DNA of 50,351 nt from Pseudoalteromonas sp. 3D05 (GTDB taxonomy: Bacteria; Pseudomonadota; Gammaproteobacteria; Enterobacterales; Alteromonadaceae), in NCBI RefSeq assembly GCF_002723455.1, contig NZ_PDUS01000022.1, forward strand, positions 31,147 to 81,497. Direction: 5' to 3'. Position numbers and translations under genes: made by a program. Positions 1-6,958 of this stretch are shown here, piece by piece; positions within the stretch are counted from its first letter, which is position 1; each line of letters begins with the position of its first letter. The notes below the pieces were generated by a model. It was not told the origin of the DNA. It saw only the letters and a list, made by a program, of their open reading frames with translations, and did not search any database.

Positions 1-198
1 TCAAAAGATGCTAAAGCTAAAGCCGAAGGTAAGTGTGGTGAAGGCAAATGTGGCGGTCATGCAAAAACAAAAGATGCTAAAGCCAAAGCTGAAGGCAAAT
101 GCGGTGAAGGTAAATGTGGTGGCCATGCCAAAATGAAAGACTCGAAAACCAAAAAAGAAGGTAAATGTGGTGAAGGCAAATGTGGTGGAAGCCATTAA
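1..198 (+). CDS. hvfA: EGKCG-repeat RiPP precursor, HvfA-like (3' part only)
   Basis: The gene runs in from the left edge; only its last 65 codons and TAA stop are visible. The protein is Lys/Gly/Cys-rich and contains six EGKCG pentapeptides in three pairs, each pair reading EGKCGEGKCGG followed by His (SH in the last). Pairs are joined by charged linkers rich in Ala, Lys and Asp. Paired EGKCG motifs are the hallmark of HvfA-type precursors, whose Cys residues are modified by a DUF692 enzyme (MNIO) with a DUF2063 partner to give copper-binding peptides. Both partner genes follow directly at 358 and 1212, which strongly supports the call. A Sec signal peptide is expected at the N-terminus but lies outside the window. 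The repeats are nearly identical at DNA level, so repeat number may vary between strains. Metal specificity is inferred from the family. Confidence 0.85.
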   Translation, partial: SKDAKAKAEGKCGEGKCGGHAKTKDAKAKAEGKCGEGKCGGHAKMKDSKTKKEGKCGEGKCGGSH

Positions 199-209
199 AC
201 TTTGTCGTT

Positions 210-255
210 GCACTTCTTGTTTTATTGGTTATCAACATCATTAATCAAGAAGTGC
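210..255 (+). other. Stem-loop between precursor and enzyme genes
   Basis: GCACTTCTTG (210-219) and CAAGAAGTGC (246-255) form a perfect 10-bp stem around a 26-nt loop, just after the precursor stop. There is no T-run behind it. It may stabilise the precursor mRNA or partly attenuate transcription into the enzyme genes, giving more precursor than enzyme; that role is inference. Confidence 0.5.
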
Positions 256-357
256 CATGCCACAACTTAACCGTTTAGCGTAAAATTAGTAAATAAGGTA
301 GCCATCATGTGTTACTGATATTATTTTGTTTATCTGAGGAAAATAGTAGGAATAAAT

Positions 358-1206
358 ATGACCTTAAATGTAAGTGAGTTTGGCATGGTGGGTTTAGGTT
401 TGCGCCGAGAAATGCTTGACGAATTACTTGAGCATGTACCTACCCAAATTGATTTTTTTGAAGTTGCACCTGAGAATTGGCTCAAATTAGGTGGTCGCTA
501 TAAAAAACAGTTTAAGTCGCTTACAAATGCCCACAATTTTGTGTGCCATGGTTTGTCTTTATCTATTGGTTCACCTGAGCCACTGGATATTGAATTTATA
601 AAATCATTAAAGGGCTTTTTTAAAGAGCATGATATTAAACGTTACAGCGAACATCTGAGTTACTGCTCTGGTAAAGGTCATATGTATGATTTGATGCCAA
701 TCCCGTTTACTGAACCCGCAATTAAGCATGTAGTAAAACGTATTAAGCAAGTTCAAGATATATTAGAACGACAAATTACGATTGAAAATGTGTCGTATTA
801 TGCAGCCCCTGGGCAAGAATTGAGTGAACTTGAATTCACGACAGAGATTCTTTCACGCGCTGATTGTAAGTTGTTGCTCGATGTAAATAATATTTATGTA
901 AATGCGACTAACCATAAGTATGACTCAATGGAATTTATTCAAGGGCTCCCCTCTGAGCGGATTGATTATATTCATATCGCGGGTCACTATAATGAAGCTG
1001 AAGATTTGATTGTTGACACCCATGGTGCTGATGTCATTGACCCTGTTTGGCAGTTGCTGGATAAGGCTTATGAAGTTCATGGTGTATTTCCAACGTTATT
1101 AGAGCGAGACTTTAACATCCCACCTATGGATATTTTAGCCAAAGAGTTAGATACAATTTCTCAATTACAAATTAAGCATAGCCAAATAAGCAAAAAGCGA
1201 GCTTGA
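358..1206 (+). CDS. hvfB: MNIO-family RiPP-modifying oxidase (DUF692), HvfB/BufB-like
   Basis: A 282-residue DUF692 protein, full length for this family of multinuclear non-heme iron oxidases with a TIM-barrel fold. Family blocks are visible: PENW (38-41), HGLSLSIG (64-71), SEHLSYC (97-103), ENVSYY (143-148), LDVNNIYVN (174-182), HIAGH (206-210), DTHG (220-223) and a late ERD (249-251). The His, Asp and Glu residues in these blocks are the expected iron ligands. Relatives oxidise Cys in the precursor (MbnB for methanobactin; HvfB for EGKCG peptides). The ATG has an AGGA ribosome site about eight bases upstream. The gene lies between the EGKCG precursor and the HvfC-like partner, whose ATG is five bases after this stop, so the two are surely co-transcribed. 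Family assignment is firm; the exact product chemistry is inferred. Confidence 0.92.
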   Translation: MTLNVSEFGMVGLGLRREMLDELLEHVPTQIDFFEVAPENWLKLGGRYKKQFKSLTNAHNFVCHGLSLSIGSPEPLDIEFIKSLKGFFKEHDIKRYSEHLSYCSGKGHMYDLMPIPFTEPAIKHVVKRIKQVQDILERQITIENVSYYAAPGQELSELEFTTEILSRADCKLLLDVNNIYVNATNHKYDSMEFIQGLPSERIDYIHIAGHYNEAEDLIVDTHGADVIDPVWQLLDKAYEVHGVFPTLLERDFNIPPMDILAKELDTISQLQIKHSQISKKRA

Positions 1207-1211
1207 GTAGT

Positions 1212-1973
1212 ATGTCTTTTGATAAAATCCAATATGCCTTTATGGAACATATTCGCCAACCAAAGGAAAATCCTCTTCCTCATGGAATTGAAGACCGTCG
1301 AATGGCTATTTACCGCGACTTATTTTTTAATAATATTGAAGGGTTTATTTCATCCGGTTTTCCGGTTTTAAAGTCCTTATATTCTCGCGAGGATTGGCAA
1401 AAACTGATCAGGAAATTTTTTATTGAGCATGATTGTCAGTCACCTTATTTCTTAGATATTGCTGCGGAGTTTGTCAATTATCTGGTTAATACTTATGAGC
1501 GAGCAAAGAACGACCCTATATTTATGATTGAGCTTGCGCATTATGAGTGGGTTGAATTGGACGTGTCGATATGTCAACAAGACGAGAGCGAACTACCTAT
1601 TGGCAGTGCAATCACTTCAGTGCCTTTATTCTTGAGTAGTACGGCACGCAATTTAAGTTATCAATTTGCCGTGCATAATATTAGTGCAGATTACATACCT
1701 ACTCAACCAGGTGCAACACCGCATTACTTTGTTGTTTATAGAGATCATGAAGATGAAACTCAATTTCTTGTGACGAATGCGATGACAGCATTGTTGCTAT
1801 CTCTTATTGAAACGACGCCCGGTATTGATTTTTTTGAACTATGTAATTGTGTATTGCAGCAAGCTTCTCAATTTAGTGAACAACAAATCCACGATGGAGC
1901 TAACAGCACGCTAATGACAATGGCTCATAAAGGAGTTGTTGTGACAAAAAATGAGGATGAAAACCTTTATTGA
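1212..1973 (+). CDS. hvfC: DUF2063 partner protein of the MNIO enzyme, HvfC/BufC-like
   Basis: A 253-residue protein of the DUF2063 family. The N-terminal half carries typical family features: an early FMEHIRQP helix, GIEDRRMAIYRDLFFNNI (about 26-43) and FPVLKSL. A less conserved C-terminal domain follows, as in two-domain HvfC/BufC proteins. In characterised systems the partner binds the precursor and presents it to the MNIO enzyme, so the older label of DNA-binding protein is probably misleading. I chose ATG at 1212; an in-frame TTG at 1203 would give a four-base overlap with hvfB and cannot be excluded. Neither has a strong ribosome site. A hairpin (1980-1997) and a small membrane-protein gene follow. 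Confidence 0.88.
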   Translation: MSFDKIQYAFMEHIRQPKENPLPHGIEDRRMAIYRDLFFNNIEGFISSGFPVLKSLYSREDWQKLIRKFFIEHDCQSPYFLDIAAEFVNYLVNTYERAKNDPIFMIELAHYEWVELDVSICQQDESELPIGSAITSVPLFLSSTARNLSYQFAVHNISADYIPTQPGATPHYFVVYRDHEDETQFLVTNAMTALLLSLIETTPGIDFFELCNCVLQQASQFSEQQIHDGANSTLMTMAHKGVVVTKNEDENLY

Positions 1974-2033
1974 TAATTTCACATGGATTATCATGTGCGC
2001 TTTTAAACGTCGCGCTTAATAAAAGGTAGTACC

Positions 2034-2156
2034 ATGTCGGAAGATAAAGATTTTAAAGACCCATTTAATTTAATGTATTTTTTAGCATTTTTAGCTATTT
2101 TTGTTGGAATTGGTTGCTTGAATGCAATTTTAGGTTGGATGACGACATTATCGTAA
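2034..2156 (+). CDS. 40-residue single-pass membrane protein, unknown
   Basis: This short ORF starts at ATG after an AAAGG ribosome-site-like stretch (2022-2026) and encodes 40 residues. The first 11 are charged or polar (MSEDKDFKDPF). They are followed by one long hydrophobic segment of about 25 residues containing a GxGC patch, then a short tail ending TTLS. This is the layout of a single-span inner-membrane microprotein. It lies 60 bases after hvfC on the same strand and before a good terminator, so it probably belongs to the hvf transcription unit. In the characterised locus a DoxX-type membrane protein (HvfD) often follows; none is seen here. I do not recognise the family. Coding status rests on ribosome site, composition and position only. 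Confidence 0.6.
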   Translation: MSEDKDFKDPFNLMYFLAFLAIFVGIGCLNAILGWMTTLS

Positions 2157-2179
2157 CTTAACCAGTTTAAATATAATAA

Positions 2180-2204
2180 GGCTGTATTTAGTACAGCCTC
2201 TTTA
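2180..2204 (+). terminator. Intrinsic terminator of the hvf unit
   Basis: GGCTGTA (2180-2186), loop TTTAG, TACAGCC (2192-2198), then TCTTTA. It is placed 23 bases after the 40-residue ORF. Confidence 0.6.
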
Positions 2205-2614
2205 ATGTGTTTTAATCCCTTCTTTACAGCTGTTTTTTATCAATCTTAATGCACATATAAACAAAACTATTGCAGTACATATCGCCATAAGTCCTAATTT
2301 AATTGTATTTAACCTGAAACCTGGTTAGAAATGCACTAATATATTGATATTAAATAACAAATGTATTTATCCGTCTCCAGTCGGAGACTTTTAGCGATAA
2401 CAAAGCGAATTTACGCGACAATAGCAGGCTTATTGCAAGTAAATTCAACGCAGGCAGCGTTGGAAGTAGCCGCTGGGGATAAATTTGTTGTCCAACATTG
2501 AGGTTAACTAGATTCTTTATCTCGGCGTTTTAATTTCAGCTAAGCTCGCATCTTAGGGTCGCTTGGGTATATAATTACCTGCTTTGTAATATTAACGATA
2601 TAACAGCTTAAATT
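2205..2614. other. Non-coding stretch upstream of apt with three hairpins
   Basis: No convincing ORF. Three consecutive stems are visible: GTCTCC-AGTC-GGAGAC at 2373-2388 followed by TTTT; GAATTTAC (2407-2414) with GTAAATTC (2439-2446), enclosing CAATA (2419-2423) with TATTG (2431-2435); and AACGC-AGGCA-GCGTT at 2447-2461. They could be a small RNA, a structured apt leader or a dispersed palindromic repeat. A TATAAT hexamer at 2570-2575 is a possible apt -10 element, without a good -35. Confidence 0.45.
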
Positions 2615-3154
2615 ATGACAACTCCATCGATTATTAAAGACAGCATCACAACGATAGCCGACTACCCAAAAGCGGGCATCATGTTCCGTGATGTAACAAC
2701 ACTTATGGCTGATCCAGCTGCATTTCAAGCAACTATAAATGCGTTTATCGACGCTTATAAAGACCAAGGATTTACCAAAATTATTGGTACAGAGTCACGC
2801 GGTTTTATTTTTGGGGCTCCACTTTCTTATGCATTAGGAATTCCATTTATCCCTGTGCGTAAACCAGGTAAATTACCTCGCGCTGTTATTTCTCAAGATT
2901 ATCAACTTGAATACGGTGAAGATGTGCTCGAGCTGCATACTGATGCGATTGTACCTGGCGATAAAGTACTTTTGGTAGATGATTTGTTAGCAACAGGTGG
3001 CACAATTGAAGCGACTGCTAAGCTTGTTAATAAACTTGGTGGTAATGCAACTGATGCTGCGTTTGTTGTGTCATTGCCAGAGCTTGGTGGTGAGCAACGC
3101 ATTGAGAAAATGGGTATAAATATCCTTAAATTGGTTGAATTCGAAGGCGAATAA
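2615..3154 (+). CDS. apt: Adenine phosphoribosyltransferase
   Basis: A 179-residue purine salvage enzyme of the cytoplasm that makes AMP from adenine and PRPP. The protein begins with the family's helical hood region and carries YPKAGIMFRDVT, then the SRGFIFG and PVRKPGKLP active-site loops. The PRPP-binding motif follows as VLLVDDLLATGGT (about 118-130). Length matches type I bacterial Apt. It is the first gene of an apt-dnaX-ybaB-recR unit; dnaX begins four bases after its stop, so coupling is likely. Recognition is secure. Confidence 0.97.
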   Translation: MTTPSIIKDSITTIADYPKAGIMFRDVTTLMADPAAFQATINAFIDAYKDQGFTKIIGTESRGFIFGAPLSYALGIPFIPVRKPGKLPRAVISQDYQLEYGEDVLELHTDAIVPGDKVLLVDDLLATGGTIEATAKLVNKLGGNATDAAFVVSLPELGGEQRIEKMGINILKLVEFEGE

Positions 3155-3158
3155 TTAC

Positions 3159-5600
3159 ATGAGTTACCAAGTCCTAGCGAGAAAATGGCGACCTCAGACC
3201 TTTCATGAATTGGTCGGTCAGTCACATGTTAAGCAAGCATTAGTTAATGCATTAACACAAAATAGACTGCACCACGCTTATTTATTCACTGGGACCCGCG
3301 GGGTGGGGAAAACCACCATTGCACGTATTTTTGCTAAAAGCTTAAACTGTGATGAGGGTATTTCTGCCCAACCTTGCGGTCAATGTAGTAGCTGTAAAGA
3401 TATTGAAGCGGGGCGTTACATTGATTTGCTAGAAATCGATGCGGCATCGAGAACCAAAGTCGAAGATACGCGTGAGATACTAGATAACGTTCAATATGCT
3501 CCAACTCGTGGACGTTATAAGGTGTACTTAATTGATGAAGTGCACATGCTTTCAAAGCATAGTTTTAATGCTTTATTGAAAACCTTAGAAGAGCCACCAG
3601 AGCACGTTAAATTTTTGCTTGCCACAACGGACCCACAAAAGCTTCCAGTTACTATTTTATCTCGTTGCTTACAGTTTAATCTGAATGCGTTATCACAACC
3701 TGAAATTTTACAGCAACTAGAGTATGTACTGAACGAAGAGCAGTTAAGCTTTGAACAACAGGCATTACATATAATTGCTAAAGCTGCTGATGGCAGTATG
3801 CGAGATGCGCTAAGTTTGACAGATCAAGCGATCGCTCAAACAAATGGCAACATTCAACATCAAGCAGTGCAACGCATGCTGGGGTTGATGGATAATCACT
3901 ACAGCCAACACATTTTAGCGGCTTTATTAGCTCAAGATGGGGCAGCTTTGTTAATGCAAGTAGAACAAATTGCGAGTCAAAACCCGCAATATAATGCGCT
4001 TCTTGATGATTTAATTGGCCTAACACACCTTATTCAGCTAACTCAGCTAGTGCCTGATGCAGCAAAGTTAGATGAACATAATGCAGAGTTTATCCAAGAA
4101 GTAGCGCAAGCAAGCGACTGTAAACAAATTCAAATTTATTACCAGTTGCTGCTCAATGGTAAAAAAGATTTACAATGGGCGCCTGAGCCGCGTCTTGGCT
4201 TTGAAATGATCATGCTAAGGCTTCTTGCCTTTGAGCCTACCGGTTTTTTATCAACGCAAGAGTCATCAAGCACAGCGCAACCGAAAAAAAACAACGCTGG
4301 GCGAGCCAGTGCTCTGCGCGATATTATTAATAAAAATAAAATGGTGCAGCAAACCCCTCGTGCTGAGGCTAATCGTCAAATCCAGTCATCAGACAGTGAT
4401 GTAAATGTAGCCGATAAAATGCAGCCTGAGAAGGACATTGCATCGGACAATCAAGTTGAGCAAAGCAACACCAATGAACAACGTGCTGAACTCGCTCAAA
4501 CCTTAGATAAAACAGAAGCACAAGCAAGTACTGAAAACACCCTCAGCGATGAGCATGCCCAGCAGCAAAGTCAAGATGATGCCTACCAACAACACAGTGA
4601 CGCTGAACAAACGTTAGCGACACAGTTTGATGACATTATGAGCAGTGCAGTAGAGCAAGGCTTTAATGAGCAAACCCAAACAGCACACGTTGAGCCTGAA
4701 GCTAATAGCTATAATAGCGAACCTCAAACCTCAATTGCACAACAAGAGTCACAAGCACAATCAGCCATTGCACGCATTCTACGTGATAGAAACATATCCG
4801 GTGCAGGTAAGTTATCTGGTACAAGTATTAATAATACCCAAACCATTGAGCAACAAGTTACACATGCTGACAGAGTCAGCCCTAAACCTGAACCTCAAAC
4901 GCCATTACCTGAGTCACAGCCACAACAGGCAGCAGAGCCCAACTCAACAGCTATCGATGCGCCGCCTTGGTCAAATGATGACGCAGGCCAAACCGTAAAA
5001 AAGCCAGTGCTCCCAGAGTCGGGGAGCCAGACACGCTCAAATAATCAAGTCGCAACAAAAAAAGTAGACTTTAAAGATAAACATCAGACAATTACTGAAA
5101 ATTTGGCGCCTGAGTTATTAGAACAAATTAACCCACAAAAAAAGCCAGAGGTTGTTCAACAAGCGCTGAGCATTCCAGTTCCTGATGACTTTCAAAGTCC
5201 AATTAGTGAGATCAGGTTTGCTCATCAACAAGATGAATGGGCTTATTTAATCAAGCGAATGGGGCTCGGTGGCAGAATGCGCCAATTTGCGTTGCATTCT
5301 ATTTTTACAAAACAAGATAACAATTTACATATCGACGTTGACGAGTCACAAAAGCATTTAGATTCACCGATACTTAGGCAAAAACTTGATGCAGCACTTT
5401 CAAGTATTTATGAGCACAACGTAACGCTCAGTATCAATTTTGCGCAGGGTGTAATTGACTCACCCTATTTAATACAGCAGAAAATAGATGTAGGGCGTCA
5501 TCAACAAGCGATTGATGTGATTAATTCAGATGAAAATATCGTGCAATTTCAGCAGCTATTTTCAGCAATAATAGACGAAAACAGCATCCAGGCATTGTAA
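3159..5600 (+). CDS. dnaX: DNA polymerase III clamp-loader subunit tau (and gamma)
   Basis: An 813-residue tau subunit, the ATPase motor of the clamp loader, which also tethers polymerase cores and DnaB helicase. The start is ATG at 3159 (MSYQVLARKWRP), with AAGG inside the end of apt as ribosome site; an upstream in-frame TTG at 3135 would overlap apt and is unlikely. Seen: Walker A GTRGVGKT (45-52), zinc-module Cys 64, 73, 76 and 79, DEVHM Walker B (126-130), and SRC near residue 170. Domains I-III end near residue 370. A long low-complexity Gln/Ser/Glu-rich linker (about 370-680) follows, then the C-terminal core-binding domain. The protein is longer than E. coli tau (643), mainly through that linker. 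A candidate frameshift site sits at 4284. Confidence 0.97.
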   Translation: MSYQVLARKWRPQTFHELVGQSHVKQALVNALTQNRLHHAYLFTGTRGVGKTTIARIFAKSLNCDEGISAQPCGQCSSCKDIEAGRYIDLLEIDAASRTKVEDTREILDNVQYAPTRGRYKVYLIDEVHMLSKHSFNALLKTLEEPPEHVKFLLATTDPQKLPVTILSRCLQFNLNALSQPEILQQLEYVLNEEQLSFEQQALHIIAKAADGSMRDALSLTDQAIAQTNGNIQHQAVQRMLGLMDNHYSQHILAALLAQDGAALLMQVEQIASQNPQYNALLDDLIGLTHLIQLTQLVPDAAKLDEHNAEFIQEVAQASDCKQIQIYYQLLLNGKKDLQWAPEPRLGFEMIMLRLLAFEPTGFLSTQESSSTAQPKKNNAGRASALRDIINKNKMVQQTPRAEANRQIQSSDSDVNVADKMQPEKDIASDNQVEQSNTNEQRAELAQTLDKTEAQASTENTLSDEHAQQQSQDDAYQQHSDAEQTLATQFDDIMSSAVEQGFNEQTQTAHVEPEANSYNSEPQTSIAQQESQAQSAIARILRDRNISGAGKLSGTSINNTQTIEQQVTHADRVSPKPEPQTPLPESQPQQAAEPNSTAIDAPPWSNDDAGQTVKKPVLPESGSQTRSNNQVATKKVDFKDKHQTITENLAPELLEQINPQKKPEVVQQALSIPVPDDFQSPISEIRFAHQQDEWAYLIKRMGLGGRMRQFALHSIFTKQDNNLHIDVDESQKHLDSPILRQKLDAALSSIYEHNVTLSINFAQGVIDSPYLIQQKIDVGRHQQAIDVINSDENIVQFQQLFSAIIDENSIQAL
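4284..4330 (+). promoter_or_regulatory. Candidate -1 frameshift site for gamma subunit
   Basis: Eight consecutive A (4284-4291) fall in frame as AAA AAA AAC just after domain III of DnaX. A stem follows closely: CGCTGG (4295-4300), loop GCGAG, CCAGTG (4306-4311), with one G-U pair. The -1 frame reaches a TAA at 4328-4330, predicting a product of about 390 residues made of domains I-III, comparable to gamma. Slippage could occur in the ribosome or in RNA polymerase. Confidence 0.5.
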
Positions 5601-5658
5601 TTCATTACAATAGCCCTTATCTTCATGACAATTAAAGATTACACAAAGAGAGAGAATT

Positions 5659-5985
5659 ATGTTTAAAGGTGGAATGGGTAACATGATGAAGCAAGCGCAG
5701 CAAATGCAAGAGCGCATGCAAAAAGCCCAAGACGAAATCGCTACTATGGAAGTGGTTGGTGAAGCCGGTGCAGGCCTTGTTAAAGTTACTATGCTTGGTA
5801 ACCACAACGTTCGCCGTGTAGAGCTTGATGAAAGCCTGATGGAAGACGATAAAGACATGATTGAAGACTTACTTGCAGCAGCATGTAATGATGCTGTGCG
5901 TCGTGTGGCTGAAGAAACGCAAGAACGCATGGGTAAAGTAACTGGTGGCATGCAATTACCACCAGGTATGAAAATGCCGTTCTAA
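5659..5985 (+). CDS. ybaB: YbaB/EbfC nucleoid-associated protein
   Basis: A 108-residue member of the YbaB/EbfC family, a small dimeric DNA-binding protein of the nucleoid. It has the family's Met- and Gln-rich N-terminal helix (KGGMGNMMKQAQQMQERMQK), a central strand section with GLVKVTMLGN, and the typical MQLPPGMKMPF ending. AGAGAGAG precedes the ATG as ribosome site. It lies between dnaX and recR, the standard order, and eight bases before recR, so a shared transcript is expected. Confidence 0.96.
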   Translation: MFKGGMGNMMKQAQQMQERMQKAQDEIATMEVVGEAGAGLVKVTMLGNHNVRRVELDESLMEDDKDMIEDLLAAACNDAVRRVAEETQERMGKVTGGMQLPPGMKMPF

Positions 5986-5993
5986 GGTAAACA

Positions 5994-6602
5994 ATGCAAC
6001 TTTCACAAAGTTTAAGCCAGCTCATTGAAGCACTGCGATGCCAGCCGGGCATTGGTCCAAAGTCCGCGCAACGCATTGCGTTTCATTTGCTTGAGCGTGA
6101 CCGCAAAGGCGGCACGCAACTTGGTAATGCTTTAACTAAAGCGATGAGTGCTGTAGGACATTGTCAATCTTGTCGAACATTTGCAGAGCAGCCACAGTGC
6201 GAGATTTGCATGAGCCCAAAACGCCAAGACAGTGGCGTTTTGTGTGTGGTTGAGTCACCGACAGATGTATTGGCGATTGAGCAAACAGGGCAATATAAAG
6301 GTTTATACTTTGTCTTAATGGGGCACTTATCACCCATCGACGGTATTGGTCCAAACGAAATTGGCCTTGATATTTTAGAGAGCAAATTGCGTCAAGGTGG
6401 AGTTAATGAAGTAATTTTGGCCACCAACCCATCGGTTGAGGGTGAAACTACAGCACATTTTATTGCACAATTGTGCCACCGCCATAAAGTCGAAGCGTCT
6501 CGTATTGCCCATGGAATACCAGTAGGCGGTGAACTCGATTTACTTGATGGCATGACCTTAATGCATGCCTTTAGTGGCCGAAAAGCCGTAAGCCAAGACT
6601 AG
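5994..6602 (+). CDS. recR: Recombination mediator RecR
   Basis: A 202-residue RecR, which works with RecO and RecF to load RecA on SSB-coated gapped DNA. Seen: an N-terminal helix-hairpin-helix (RCQPGIGPKSAQRIAFHLL), a four-Cys zinc finger (57, 60, 69, 72) and a TOPRIM domain beginning VVESPTDVLAIE. The stop TAG at 6600-6602 is formed by the first bases of a palindromic repeat that starts at 6600/6601. The repeat therefore landed exactly at the gene end and may have replaced the original last codons; the protein is within a residue or two of normal length. Confidence 0.97.
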   Translation: MQLSQSLSQLIEALRCQPGIGPKSAQRIAFHLLERDRKGGTQLGNALTKAMSAVGHCQSCRTFAEQPQCEICMSPKRQDSGVLCVVESPTDVLAIEQTGQYKGLYFVLMGHLSPIDGIGPNEIGLDILESKLRQGGVNEVILATNPSVEGETTAHFIAQLCHRHKVEASRIAHGIPVGGELDLLDGMTLMHAFSGRKAVSQD

Positions 6603-6774
6603 GGTCTGTTTACCTTTCAAGGTTAAACAGGCGCTGCCCTTCGGGTTCTGCCTAGGGGCGATTTACTCTTTGTAGCCCGGGTTTGACTTAGCCCACTAGG
6701 TTACAAACCTCGCGCCGCGATTAAACCGCCCCTAGTTTGAGCAAGTCTTAATCCGCAAAGGTCAACAGACCCTA
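6600..6774. repeat. 175-bp palindromic, MITE-like repeat
   Basis: Outer arms: AGGGTCTGTTTACCTTT (6601-6617) and AAAGGTCAACAGACCCT (6757-6773), inverted with one mismatch; TA steps at both ends extend the palindrome to 6600 and 6774. Inside, AGGGGCG pairs with CGCCCCT and TTTGTAGCC with GGTTACAAA, so the whole unit folds as nested stems. No ORF. This is the form of a non-autonomous mobile element or large REP-type repeat. Only one copy is in the window, so dispersal is inferred. Confidence 0.65.
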
Positions 6775-6800
6775 ATAACGTGATAGTCCTAAAAGCTTTA

Positions 6801-6838
6801 AAAAAGCCTGTATTTATTAAATTAAGTACAGGCTTTTT
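6801..6838 (+). terminator. Terminator of the apt-dnaX-ybaB-recR unit
   Basis: AAAAAGCCTGTA (6801-6812), 14-nt loop, TACAGGCTTTTT (6827-6838). It lies beyond the palindromic repeat and works in either direction. Confidence 0.8.
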
Positions 6839-6887
6839 AATTTCATACGCTTTTTACTTCTGATCACACACCTTTTTTAAATTATCC

Positions 6888-6917
6888 CTTGAAGTTCATT
6901 CTGCGCGCCCCATATTA
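6888..6917 (+). promoter_or_regulatory. Sigma-32 heat-shock promoter of htpG
   Basis: CTTGAA (6888-6893), a 14-base spacer, then CCCCATATTA starting at 6908. This matches the RpoH consensus (CTTGAA, 13-15 bases, CCCCATnT) at essentially every key base. It lies about 45 bases upstream of the htpG start. Confidence 0.9.
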
Positions 6918-6958
6918 AGTGCATAACGCAGACAATTTGCTAATTGGAGATTTACACA

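Noticed and set aside
1..213. Minus-strand ORF across the EGKCG repeats (Phe/Thr-rich)
   Set aside because: It is the complement of a repetitive, clearly meaningful plus-strand coding sequence and has no family features.
4666..4998. Second plus-strand ORF inside dnaX
   Set aside because: It falls in the low-complexity linker of DnaX in another frame, has no ribosome site and resembles no protein.
5130..5150. A AAA AAG heptamer late in dnaX as the gamma frameshift site
   Set aside because: It matches the E. coli slippery sequence but lies after the linker, so a shift there would not give a domain I-III product; the A8 site at 4284 fits better.
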